A model generated the notes under the pieces. It had not been told where the DNA came from. It made no database searches and was given only the letters and a program-made list of their open reading frames with translations. DNA of 13,405 nt from DASTCC01 sp035711465 (GTDB taxonomy: Bacteria; Acidobacteriota; Vicinamibacteria; Vicinamibacterales; SCN-69-37): the NCBI GenBank assembly GCA_035711465.1, contig DASTCC010000067.1:1-13405 (forward strand), in the 5' to 3' direction. The translations under genes and the position numbers were made by a program. This document shows positions 1-6,651 of the stretch, piece by piece; the first letter of the stretch is position 1, and each line of letters starts with the position of its first letter.

Positions 1-1
1 C

Positions 2-1306
2 GAGCTGGATCGGCTGCGAACGATCAGCCGCGGCGGCAAGACCTCGATCGCGGCGCTCGAGGAAGCCGAACGCGCGCGCACCGGGATCACGTCGCTGAAG
101 CTGCGATACAACCGGGTCTTCGGTTACTACATCGAGATCTCGAAATCGAATCTCGGCGCAGTGCCGGCCGACTACATCCGCAAGCAGACGATCGCCGGCG
201 GCGAACGCTTCATCACGCCGGCGCTGAAGGAGTTCGAGGACCAGGTGCTCGGCGCCGACGAGCGCATCGTCGCGCGCGAGCTCGAGCTGTTCGAAGCGCT
301 GCGCGCCCGCATCGCCGCCGAAGCGCCGCGCGTCCTGGACACCGCCCGCGCCGTCGCGACGCTCGACGTGCTCGCGGCGCTGGCCGACACCGCCGCCGCC
401 TGCAACTTCACCAAGCCGCACGTCCACGAGGGCGACGGGTTCGTCGGTCTCGAGGTCCGGCACCCGATCGTCGAACGCCACGTCGCCGACACGTTCGTGC
501 CGAACGACGTGTCGCTCGACTCGTCCACCCGGCAGCTCGTGATTCTGACCGGCCCCAACATGGGCGGCAAGTCCACCTACCTGCGGCAGGTCGCGCTCCT
601 CGCCCTCCTCGCCCAGGCCGGCTCGTTCGTGCCGGCGCGCGAAGCCAAGCTCGCCGTCGTCGATCGCATCTTCGCGCGCGTCGGCGCCTCGGACGACATC
701 GTCCGCGGCCAGTCCACGTTCATGGTCGAGATGCAGGAGACCGCCGCCATCCTGCACGCGGCGACGTCGCGCAGCCTGGTGATCCTCGACGAGATCGGCC
801 GCGGCACGGCGACCTTCGACGGCCTCAGCCTCGCCTGGGCCGTCGCCGAGCATCTGGCGACCGGCGAGCGGGCACGGCCGAAGACGATCTTCGCCACCCA
901 TTATCACGAGCTCACCGATCTGGCCGGCGCCATCCCGGGCGTCGTGAATTGCCATGTCTCGGCGCGCGAGTACGGCGAGCACATTCACTTCCTTCACAAG
1001 ATCGTCGACGGCCGATCGGATCGCAGTTACGGGATCCAGGTCGCCCGGCTGGCCGGCATGCCGGCCAGCGTCGTGCGGCGAGCGGCGGACATCCTGCGGT
1101 CGCTCGAACAGGACGAGTTGCAGCGCGGCGGCCGGCCGAGCCTGACCGGCGAGGCCTCGAGCGAACAGCGCCAGCTGACGCTGTTCCAGCCTGCGGTCGA
1201 GTCCCATCCGGTGCTGGATCGACTGCGGTCGATGGAGGTCGAACGGCTGACGCCGCTCGAGGCGCTGAACCTGCTCGCGGAGCTCAAGCGGGAGGCCGGG
1301 GCGTGA
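2..1306 (+). CDS. mutS: DNA mismatch repair protein MutS (5'-truncated by window edge)
   Basis: MutS recognises base mismatches and small loops and uses ATP to recruit MutL. The frame is open from base 2 through the stop at 1304-1306, giving 434 residues, about the C-terminal half of a usual 850-900-residue MutS; the start lies upstream. In order the fragment shows the end of the core/lever region with the typical run YNRVFGYYIEIS (about residues 34-45), the clamp/lever helices, then the ATPase. The ATPase has Walker A GPNMGGKS (551-574), Walker B ILDEIGRGT (DE at 788-793) and the ATHYHEL histidine switch (near 893-913). Near the C-terminus QLTLF (1172-1186) matches the beta-clamp binding motif of MutS proteins. 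An internal GTG at 161 is not the start, because conserved MutS sequence continues in frame before it. The stop overlaps the start of the next gene. Confidence 0.97.
   Translation, partial: ELDRLRTISRGGKTSIAALEEAERARTGITSLKLRYNRVFGYYIEISKSNLGAVPADYIRKQTIAGGERFITPALKEFEDQVLGADERIVARELELFEALRARIAAEAPRVLDTARAVATLDVLAALADTAAACNFTKPHVHEGDGFVGLEVRHPIVERHVADTFVPNDVSLDSSTRQLVILTGPNMGGKSTYLRQVALLALLAQAGSFVPAREAKLAVVDRIFARVGASDDIVRGQSTFMVEMQETAAILHAATSRSLVILDEIGRGTATFDGLSLAWAVAEHLATGERARPKTIFATHYHELTDLAGAIPGVVNCHVSAREYGEHIHFLHKIVDGRSDRSYGIQVARLAGMPASVVRRAADILRSLEQDELQRGGRPSLTGEASSEQRQLTLFQPAVESHPVLDRLRSMEVERLTPLEALNLLAELKREAGA
1291..1295 (+). promoter_or_regulatory. Ribosome binding site for the substrate-binding lipoprotein
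   Basis: GGAGG lies inside the mutS 3' end, 7 bases before the GTG at 1303. It supports the GTG as the start and suggests translational coupling to mutS. Confidence 0.7.
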
Positions 1307-2817
1307 CACGCACGCTCGCCGCGCTGCTCATCGCTGCCGGCGCCGCGGCATGCAGCCAGCCGTCACCGTGGCCCGACGCCATCGTCGTCGGCGTCACCAG
1401 CTCGCCAACCACGCTGGACCCGGGCGTCGGCGTCGACGAAGCCTCGCAGAAGATCGGCCAGCTGCTCTTCAGCTCGCTGGTAAAGATCGACGGCACCCTG
1501 CGCGTGGTTCCAGATCTGGCGACGCGGTTCGAAACCACCGACTGGCAGACGTTCACGGCCACGATTCCGGCCGGCGTTCGCTTTCACGACGGCCGCGAGA
1601 TGACATCGGCCGACGTCGCGTACACCTTCCGCCGTTTCCTCGATCCGGCGTTCACCTCGGCCCGCAAGGGCGCCTATCGCGACCTCGCCGCGGTCGACAT
1701 CGTCGATCCGTACACGGTCGCCTTTCGGCTCAAGGCGCCCTCCGCGTCGTTTCCGGTCAACCTCGTCATGGGCATCGTCCCGGCGGGCACCGGCGCCGAG
1801 GCGGGGCGGCAGCCGATCGGCAGCGGTCCGTACCGCATGGCCGAGTTCGTTCCGGACGATCACGTCACGCTGCTGCCCTTCGCGGACCACTACCGCGGCG
1901 CTCCCAGGAATGCGGGCCTGGTGCTGAAGGTCGTGCCCGACGAGACCATGCGCGGCCTCGAGCTCCGCAAAGGCAGCGTCGACATCGTCGTCAACGACCT
2001 CGCGCCGGATCTCGTGCACGGGCTCCAGGAGGAAGGGCGTCTCCAGGTCGTCACCGCGCCGGGCACCGACTACGCCTACATCGGGCTCAACCTGCGCGAT
2101 CCCGTCCTGGCCGACCGGCGAGTCCGGCAGGCGATTGCGTACGCGGTCGATCGGGACGCCATCGTGAACTACCTGCGGCGAGGCTTTGCCGCGCCGGCGA
2201 CGACGATCGTCCCGCCGATGTCGTGGGCGGCGGCGGCAGACGTGCCGGCGTTCCCGCACGATCCGGCCCGGGCGATGGCGCTGCTCGACGAAGCCGGGTT
2301 TCGCGATCCGGACGGCGCCGGTCCGGCGCCGCGGCTCCATCTCAGCCTGAAGACGTCGACCAACGAGGCCTATCGCCTGCAGGCCGCGGTGCTGCAGCAG
2401 CAGCTCTCGCAGGTCGGCATCGCGCTCGAATTGCGTTCGTACGAGCTGGCGACGCTCTTCGCCGACGTCACTCGCGGCAACGTCCAGCTCTACACGCTGC
2501 AGTTCGTCGGCGTCACCGATCCCGACATGCTCCGCCGCGCCTTCGAGACGACGCAGGTGCCGCCGAGCGGCTTCAATCGTGGTCACTACTCCAATCCGGA
2601 GGTCGATCGGCTGATCGCCGCAGCGACGATCGCGCTCGACGAAGCCGAACGCGGCCGGCTCTATGGCGAGGCGCAGCGGCTGATTGCCGCCGACGTGCCG
2701 CTCGTGAGTCTCTGGGTGAAGACCAACGTCGCCGTCGCGCAGGCGAATCTCACCGGCCTCTCGCTCTCGCCCACCGCGGACTTCACCTTCCTCGCGGGAG
2801 TCGCGCGCATCCGTTGA
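1303..2817 (+). CDS. ABC transporter substrate-binding lipoprotein, OppA/DppA type (SBP_bac_5)
   Basis: This is the extracytoplasmic solute-binding subunit of a peptide/nickel-class ABC importer, 504 residues long. The start is GTG at 1303, overlapping the mutS TGA in a GTGA arrangement with a good ribosome binding site. The N-terminus is a short lipoprotein signal (MTRTLAALLIAAGAAAC) with the lipid-acceptor Cys at 17; the lipobox is alanine-rich and so not perfect. The mature protein begins with the family's typical GVTSSPTTLDPG, then a GSGPYRM motif and a domain with YIGLNLRDP, VRQAIAYAVDRDAIV and a closing segment like that of OppA. The length fits the family. No permease or ATPase gene is next to it, so the ligand and partners are unknown. 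The neighbouring amine-metabolism genes are not enough to call it a polyamine binder, since known polyamine binders such as PotD belong to a different SBP family. The gap to the next gene is 14 bases. Confidence 0.9.
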   Translation: MTRTLAALLIAAGAAACSQPSPWPDAIVVGVTSSPTTLDPGVGVDEASQKIGQLLFSSLVKIDGTLRVVPDLATRFETTDWQTFTATIPAGVRFHDGREMTSADVAYTFRRFLDPAFTSARKGAYRDLAAVDIVDPYTVAFRLKAPSASFPVNLVMGIVPAGTGAEAGRQPIGSGPYRMAEFVPDDHVTLLPFADHYRGAPRNAGLVLKVVPDETMRGLELRKGSVDIVVNDLAPDLVHGLQEEGRLQVVTAPGTDYAYIGLNLRDPVLADRRVRQAIAYAVDRDAIVNYLRRGFAAPATTIVPPMSWAAAADVPAFPHDPARAMALLDEAGFRDPDGAGPAPRLHLSLKTSTNEAYRLQAAVLQQQLSQVGIALELRSYELATLFADVTRGNVQLYTLQFVGVTDPDMLRRAFETTQVPPSGFNRGHYSNPEVDRLIAAATIALDEAERGRLYGEAQRLIAADVPLVSLWVKTNVAVAQANLTGLSLSPTADFTFLAGVARIR

Positions 2818-2831
2818 TAGAATGGCGCCGA

Positions 2832-3905
2832 ATGGCGCGGCGCAAATCCCGATTTCTCCGTAAGCCCGTCGAGCCGTTCGCGGTCGAAGCGGGTCTCTCG
2901 GCCGACGACGTCCTCGCGCGGATGGAGCGGGTCTCCTTCCAGGGGCGCAACCTTGCCGTCGCGCGGCGGATCTGGGAGCGGATGCTCGGCAGCGACGCGA
3001 CCATCTTTCTCGGCACCGCCGGTGCGCTGTCCGCCGGCGGGATGCGCCTGCTGATCGCGCATCTCATCGAACAGCGCTACGTCGACTGCCTCGTCTCGAC
3101 CGGCGCCAATCTCTACCACGACCTGCACGAGACCCGCGGCCGCCGGCACTTCATCGGCTCGCCGCTGCTCGACGACGCCGCCCTCGCCGCCGAGCGGATC
3201 GATCGCGTCTACGACACCCTCGCCAGCGAAGACGAGTTCTGCAAGAACGACGAGTGGATCGCCGCGTTCGTCCTCAAGCTCGAGCGCCGGCCGTACTCGT
3301 CGCGCGAGTTCCTCTACAAGCTCGGCGAGCATCTCTGGAACGACACCGGCAACAACGGCATCCTCACCGCCGCCTACCGGGCGCGCGTGCCGATCTTCTG
3401 TCCGGCGATCGCGGACTCGTCGATCGGCATGGGCCTCTCCCAGGCGCGCAACCGCGACGCCGCCGCCGGCCACGTCGACGTCATCGCCGACATCATCGAG
3501 TCGGCGAACATCGTCATCCGCCAGCCGACGACGGCCACGGTCGTCCTCGGCGGCGGCACGCCGAAGAACTTCATCAACCAGGCCACGGTGCAGGCCGAGT
3601 TCTTCGCCGACCAGGTCAGCGGCCACAAGTTCGCGATTCAGATCGTCACCGACGTGCCCCACTTCGGCGGCGCCAGCGGCGCCAGCCTCGAAGAAGCGCA
3701 GAGCTGGGGCAAGCTGTCGATGGAATCCGAGAAGGTCACCGTCCAGGGCGACGTCACGCTGACGCTGCCGCTGCTCGTGACCGCGCTCGAGTCCACGGCC
3801 CGCGACCTGGCGGCCAGGCGGAAGAAGCCGGACTTCGATCCGTCCGGCCCGGCGCTTTCGGTCAACGGCGTCACTTTCGACCCGCATCGCTACCAGGAGC
3901 CTTGA
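2832..3905 (+). CDS. Deoxyhypusine synthase-like protein (probable polyamine aminobutyl transferase)
   Basis: The protein has 357 residues and is a full-length deoxyhypusine synthase family member. Eukaryotic and archaeal DHS transfer the aminobutyl group of spermidine to a lysine of eIF5A through an NAD-dependent enzyme-imine. Bacteria lack eIF5A, and bacterial relatives include homospermidine synthases that use putrescine as acceptor. Visible motifs are GTAGALSAGGMR, STGANLYHDLHET, PAIADSSIG (D195, matching human D238), VLGGGTPKN and EEAQSWGK. The last carries the imine-forming lysine (K294, human K329) with W292 and E288 (human W327, E323). By-eye alignment shows human H288 replaced by N246, N292 by Q250, Y305 by Q270 and D316 by A281, so spermidine binding or the substrate is probably altered. 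ATG 2832 is the best start; a TTG at 2814 is in frame but starts inside the previous gene. No strong ribosome binding site is seen. The stop overlaps the next start by one base. Confidence 0.9.
   Translation: MARRKSRFLRKPVEPFAVEAGLSADDVLARMERVSFQGRNLAVARRIWERMLGSDATIFLGTAGALSAGGMRLLIAHLIEQRYVDCLVSTGANLYHDLHETRGRRHFIGSPLLDDAALAAERIDRVYDTLASEDEFCKNDEWIAAFVLKLERRPYSSREFLYKLGEHLWNDTGNNGILTAAYRARVPIFCPAIADSSIGMGLSQARNRDAAAGHVDVIADIIESANIVIRQPTTATVVLGGGTPKNFINQATVQAEFFADQVSGHKFAIQIVTDVPHFGGASGASLEEAQSWGKLSMESEKVTVQGDVTLTLPLLVTALESTARDLAARRKKPDFDPSGPALSVNGVTFDPHRYQEP
3895..3899 (+). promoter_or_regulatory. Ribosome binding site for the agmatinase-family gene
   Basis: AGGAG lies 5 bases before ATG 3905, inside the end of the DHS-like gene. 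It fixes the start and supports coupled translation of the pair. Confidence 0.7.
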
Positions 3906-4801
3906 TGGCCCAGCCGCCCAGTTACGCTCACACCTCACCGGCCCAGTTCGGTGGGGCCGTGCCGTTTCCCGCCACCTACGAAGCCAGTCCCGTCGTCGTC
4001 CTGCCGGTGCCGTTCGATCGGACGACGTCGTACATGCCCGGCACCGCCAACGGGCCGCGCGAGATCCTGCTCGCGTCTTCTCAGGTCGAGTTGTGGGACG
4101 AAGAGGTCGGCCTCGACGCGTCGAGCCTCGGCATTGCGACGCTGCCGGAGATCGATCTGTCGCACGCTTCGCTCGACGAGGCGATGTCGTCGCTGCAGCG
4201 GATCGCCGGCGAGATCATGGATCAGCGCAAGTTCCTGGTCACGCTCGGCGGGGAGCATTCGATCACGCCCCCGCTCGTCGCCGCCGCCGCCGCCCGGCAT
4301 CGTGGCCTGTCCGTGCTTCAGATCGACGCCCACGCCGATCTGCGCGACGCCTACATGGGGGAAAAGAACAACCACGCCTGCGCGATGCGCCGCGCGCTCG
4401 AATGCGCGCCGCTCGTCCAGGTCGGTATCCGGAACGTCTCGGCCGAAGAAGCCGTCGCGATCGGCTCGCTCCAGACCCGCATCTTCTACGACTGGAACAT
4501 GCGCGAGGAGCCGAACTGGATCGATCACGTCGTCGACGCGCTCAGCGACGACGTCTACCTGACGATCGATCTCGACGGCCTCGAGCCGGGACTGATGCCG
4601 GCGGTGGGCACGCCTGAACCGGGCGGGCTCAGCTGGCGCGAGGCGACGACGCTCCTGAAGCGGACGTTCGAGCGCAAGCGCGTGGCGGCATGCGACGTCG
4701 TCGAGTTGTGCCCGCTGCCGGGCATCATCGCGCCGAACTTCGCCGCGGCGCGCCTGGTCTACAAGCTGATCTCGTATCGCGCGGCGTTCTGCCGCAAATG
4801 A
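3905..4801 (+). CDS. speB: Agmatinase-family ureohydrolase
   Basis: This 298-residue member of the arginase/agmatinase family hydrolyses a guanidino group to an amine plus urea using two Mn ions. Agmatinase converts agmatine to putrescine in the cytoplasm. The Mn ligands are all present: H118 in GGEHS, D141/H143/D145 in DAHAD, and D222/D224 in TIDLDGLEP. Two familiar positions differ conservatively: Glu replaces Asp in GGDHS, and Glu replaces Asp in the usual LDP (E227). GTPEPGGL follows, as in agmatinases. The start is ATG 3905, overlapping the previous TGA by one base with AGGAG 5 bases upstream. Close linkage to the DHS-like gene suggests joint work in polyamine synthesis, for example making putrescine as acceptor for homospermidine. 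It could instead hydrolyse an N-substituted agmatine made by the partner. The symbol reflects the family, not a proven substrate. The 3' end faces the next gene with 13 bases between them. Confidence 0.88.
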   Translation: MAQPPSYAHTSPAQFGGAVPFPATYEASPVVVLPVPFDRTTSYMPGTANGPREILLASSQVELWDEEVGLDASSLGIATLPEIDLSHASLDEAMSSLQRIAGEIMDQRKFLVTLGGEHSITPPLVAAAAARHRGLSVLQIDAHADLRDAYMGEKNNHACAMRRALECAPLVQVGIRNVSAEEAVAIGSLQTRIFYDWNMREEPNWIDHVVDALSDDVYLTIDLDGLEPGLMPAVGTPEPGGLSWREATTLLKRTFERKRVAACDVVELCPLPGIIAPNFAAARLVYKLISYRAAFCRK

Positions 4802-4814
4802 AACCGCTCTGGCG

Positions 4815-5537
4815 CTAACCGAGCAGCGTGAGCTGCTGCCGCGCTTCGCTCGCGAAGATCGACTGCGGGAACTCGTCGACCACGCGTTTGTAGGCGGCCT
4901 TGGCCTCGTCGGTCTTGCCGGCCTTGGCCGACGCCTGGCCGAGCTTCATCAGGACGCCGTCGACGGGCAGGATGCCGTCGCGGTCGGCCGCGAGCGTGTT
5001 CAGGAGCGCGATCGCCGCGTCGTACTTGGCCTGCGCGATCTGCGCTTCGGCCTGTCCGAGCTTCGCCATCGGCGCGTAGAGCGCCGAGCCGGCCTTGCCC
5101 GCGACCACCGCGAACGCCGTCTCGGCCTCGGCGGCCTTGCCCATCGTCAGCAGCGCGGCCGCGGCGTGATACTCGGCGGCCATGCCCGCCTGCGATCCCG
5201 GGAACGTGCTCGCGACGCGCTGGAACGCCTGCAGCGACGCCTCGGCGCGCGCCTGCTCGGTCGGATAGGTACCGGCGGCCTGTGTCGCTCCCGGCAGCGT
5301 CGGCGCCGGGACGACCGGCGCCTGCGCGATCGCCATCGCATCGCCGAGGGCCATGCCGGCCTGCTGCGCCATCCGGTAGCGCCAGTACGAAAACCCGCCA
5401 ATCGCGGCGACGATGACCGCGGCGATGACGAGGTAGACGACGAGCCGATCGCGGTTCTCGGTGACCGTCGTCGCGACACGCGCCGCGGTCTGGGCGAACT
5501 CGTTCTGTTTCAGATGGTGCCGTTCACTTGCCTTCAT
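4815..5537 (-). CDS. Single-pass membrane TPR protein, YfgM-like
   Basis: The protein has 240 residues. A charged N-terminal stretch (about 1-31) precedes one transmembrane helix (about 32-51), then a Pro/Ala linker and an Ala-rich helical-repeat domain (about 90-240). Its TPR-like units include LQAFQRVASTFPGS, KYDAAIALLNTLA and DEAKAAYKRVVDEFPQS. This layout matches YfgM/TPR_21 proteins, ancillary partners of the SecYEG translocon and periplasmic chaperones in E. coli (about 206 residues). The repeat domain is expected to face the periplasm. The start is ATG at 5537 with GAGGA a few bases upstream, and the stop is TAG. It converges with the agmatinase gene. A BamD-like or general TPR scaffold role is possible. 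E. coli yfgM sits next to bamB, and no such neighbour exists here, so the function is inferred from architecture alone. Confidence 0.75.
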   Translation of the reverse strand: MKASERHHLKQNEFAQTAARVATTVTENRDRLVVYLVIAAVIVAAIGGFSYWRYRMAQQAGMALGDAMAIAQAPVVPAPTLPGATQAAGTYPTEQARAEASLQAFQRVASTFPGSQAGMAAEYHAAAALLTMGKAAEAETAFAVVAGKAGSALYAPMAKLGQAEAQIAQAKYDAAIALLNTLAADRDGILPVDGVLMKLGQASAKAGKTDEAKAAYKRVVDEFPQSIFASEARQQLTLLG

Positions 5538-5566
5538 GCGTTCCTCGTCCCCCCGACGAACGAATC

Positions 5567-5575
5567 ACTCTATCA
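5567..5575 (-). promoter_or_regulatory. Possible extended -10 promoter of the TPR gene
   Basis: Read on the minus strand the bases are TGATAGAGT: a TGn extension followed by TAGAGT, which matches TATAAT at four of six positions. It lies about 30 bases before the ATG at 5537. No convincing -35 box is seen at the usual distance, which an extended -10 promoter need not have. Confidence 0.3.
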
Positions 5576-5668
5576 CGCCGGCCAGATCGGACCCTGGGCG
5601 AGGCCGGTAAATGCTGGCGGTTTCCACCCGCGTGACCACCGGACAACCGCGGCGCGACGGGTCGAGGC

Positions 5669-6277
5669 TCAGAGCATGATCCATTCGATCAACCGGGAAG
5701 CCGCATCTCTCACCCCGGTCGAGATTTTGTCCTCGAGCGACGGCATCAGCGTCATCACCACGCCCCACGCGAGCATCAAGACGCCCGCGGGGACGATGAC
5801 GCCCCCGGCAACGAGGCGGACGCCGAGGCGACGCGCCGGCGCTTGCGTGTCGCCTCGGCGAAACGTCGCCCGGCTCGCGCCGCCGATACCCCAACTGGTG
5901 AGAAGCACGCCGGCCCCAATCACGAAGATGCCGTCGTGCGCGGCAAGGAACGACCCCGCCTGGCTCCAACCGGCCATCGCGACGTAGATGGACGCCGCGA
6001 TCCCCACCCCGAACGTCACGAAGGCGACGCCCCAGGCGACCGCGCCGGCGCCGCGAAAGACATGAAACGACGGATCGACATCTTCGGATCCGGGAGCGGC
6101 GACCTCGGCCCGCCGTTGCACGATCATGTCGAGTCCGTAGATCGCCATGGCGACGAACACGACCAGGATGCCGGCGTTGGAGAGCGCCGACATCTCGAGC
6201 GCGTTGGCGCCGAGCGCCAGCGCGGTGCCCGCAAGCAGCAGGGTGAGATAAACCGGTTGCAGCGACGGAAGGCGCAC
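5669..6277 (-). CDS. Hypothetical five-helix membrane protein
   Basis: I do not recognise this 202-residue protein. It is strongly hydrophobic, with likely transmembrane segments at about 8-27, 33-52, 74-103, 115-133 and 152-178. A charged loop follows helix 2 (about 54-72, RRAEVAAPGSEDVDPS) and a basic loop lies between helices 4 and 5 (about 134-150). The C-terminus is amphipathic (SLEDKISTGVRDAASRLIEW). The start is GTG at 6277, with GAGG 6 bases before it; no in-frame ATG occurs until residue 29, inside the hydrophobic region. It lies 54 bases downstream of the tRNA-Arg gene on the same strand, so the two may share a transcript. The next gene in transcription order begins 131 bases later. 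The membrane prediction is by eye, and no function can be assigned. Confidence 0.65.
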   Translation of the reverse strand: MRLPSLQPVYLTLLLAGTALALGANALEMSALSNAGILVVFVAMAIYGLDMIVQRRAEVAAPGSEDVDPSFHVFRGAGAVAWGVAFVTFGVGIAASIYVAMAGWSQAGSFLAAHDGIFVIGAGVLLTSWGIGGASRATFRRGDTQAPARRLGVRLVAGGVIVPAGVLMLAWGVVMTLMPSLEDKISTGVRDAASRLIEWIML

Positions 6278-6307
6278 TCTGGCCTCGCCGGTGTTGCGGC
6301 CGAATGC

Positions 6308-6324
6308 CGGACGCGAGTCGTCCG
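6308..6324 (-). other. Small hairpin just downstream of tRNA-Arg
   Basis: CGGACG and CGTCCG form a perfect 6-bp stem with a 5-base loop, 7 bases past the encoded CCA of the tRNA. No T-run follows it in the minus direction, so it may be a processing or weak termination structure, or chance. Confidence 0.35.
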
Positions 6325-6331
6325 AAAGAAA

Positions 6332-6408
6332 TGGCGCGCCCGGGCCGATTCGAACGGCCGACCCCCGCCTTAGGAGGGCGATGCTCTATCCAGCTGAGCT
6401 ACGGGCGC
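6332..6408 (-). tRNA. tRNA-Arg, anticodon CCT, CCA encoded
   Basis: The reverse strand folds into a full cloverleaf. The acceptor stem is GCGCCCG/CGGGCGC, followed by TA, then a D-arm GCTC/GAGC with loop AGCTGGATA. The anticodon stem is TCGCC/GGCGG with loop CTCCTAA. The variable loop has 5 bases (GGGTC), and the T-arm is GGCCG/CGGCC with loop TTCGAAT. The discriminator is G, and the gene itself encodes the 3' CCA (tgg at 6332-6334). The anticodon lies at 6372-6374 and reads the arginine codon AGG, which is uncommon in genomes of this composition. A hexamer repeat directly abuts the 5' end. Confidence 0.96.
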
Positions 6409-6432
6409 ACGGACACGGATACGGATACGACA
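6409..6432. repeat. Short ACGGAT hexamer array abutting the tRNA
   Basis: Four consecutive 6-base units read ACGGAC, ACGGAT, ACGGAT and ACGACA on the plus strand. The first base touches the 5' end of the tRNA gene. The array occupies the place where the tRNA leader or a -10 element would be expected on the minus strand. Confidence 0.75.
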
Positions 6433-6442
6433 CAACACATGC

Positions 6443-6505
6443 AACTTCGAACTGCGAACTCAGAACTGACGACTCCACACTTAAGACTCAAAACTTAAAA
6501 CTCTG
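6443..6505 (+). repeat. Degenerate heptamer tandem array, left (nine units)
   Basis: Nine 7-base units run in perfect phase: AACTTCG, AACTGCG, AACTCAG, AACTGAC, GACTCCA, CACTTAA, GACTCAA, AACTTAA, AACTCTG. ACT is invariant at unit positions 2-4. The stretch is clearly AT-richer than the flanking genes. I see no credible coding function. It resembles in style the short tandemly repeated heptamers known from cyanobacteria, but the unit differs. Confidence 0.85.
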
Positions 6506-6557
6506 GAACGCGCTGTCGATGGCCCACTTTCCTTCCAAAGGTGCTCACGCGTAGTCA

Positions 6558-6581
6558 AGCGAAAGAAGCGCCGCCAGGCGC
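6558..6581 (-). terminator. Probable intrinsic terminator of the apt transcript
   Basis: On the minus strand GCGCC-TGGC-GGCGC (6581-6568) is a 5-bp GC stem with a 4-base loop, followed at once by a T-rich tail TTCTTTCGCTT. It lies about 100 bases past the apt stop. The stem is short and the tail is broken by C and G, so strength is uncertain. Confidence 0.45.
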
Positions 6582-6594
6582 GCCGTGCGCTCTC

Positions 6595-6622
6595 AGTCTT
6601 GAGTTTTGAGTCTTGAGTTCTC
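6595..6622 (-). repeat. Degenerate heptamer array, right inner (four units, inverted)
   Basis: The plus-strand units are AGTCTTG, AGTTTTG, AGTCTTG and AGTTCTC. They are the reverse complement of the left-array unit type, so this array runs opposite to it. Bases 6602-6614 are a perfect 13-base inverted match to 6483-6495 in the left array. Confidence 0.8.
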
Positions 6623-6651
6623 TCCGCACGTTCTAGTCCCCATCCGCCCAT

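Noticed and set aside
2661..3938. 425-residue minus-strand open frame opposite the DHS-like gene
   Set aside because: Antisense shadow; the plus frame carries complete DHS family motifs.
4802..4814. Terminator between the convergent agmatinase and TPR genes
   Set aside because: Only 13 bases separate the two stops, and no stem-loop was found.
6291..6554. Small plus-strand open frames across the tRNA and repeats
   Set aside because: They run through the tRNA and the heptamer array, so their protein is just translated repeat and tRNA sequence.
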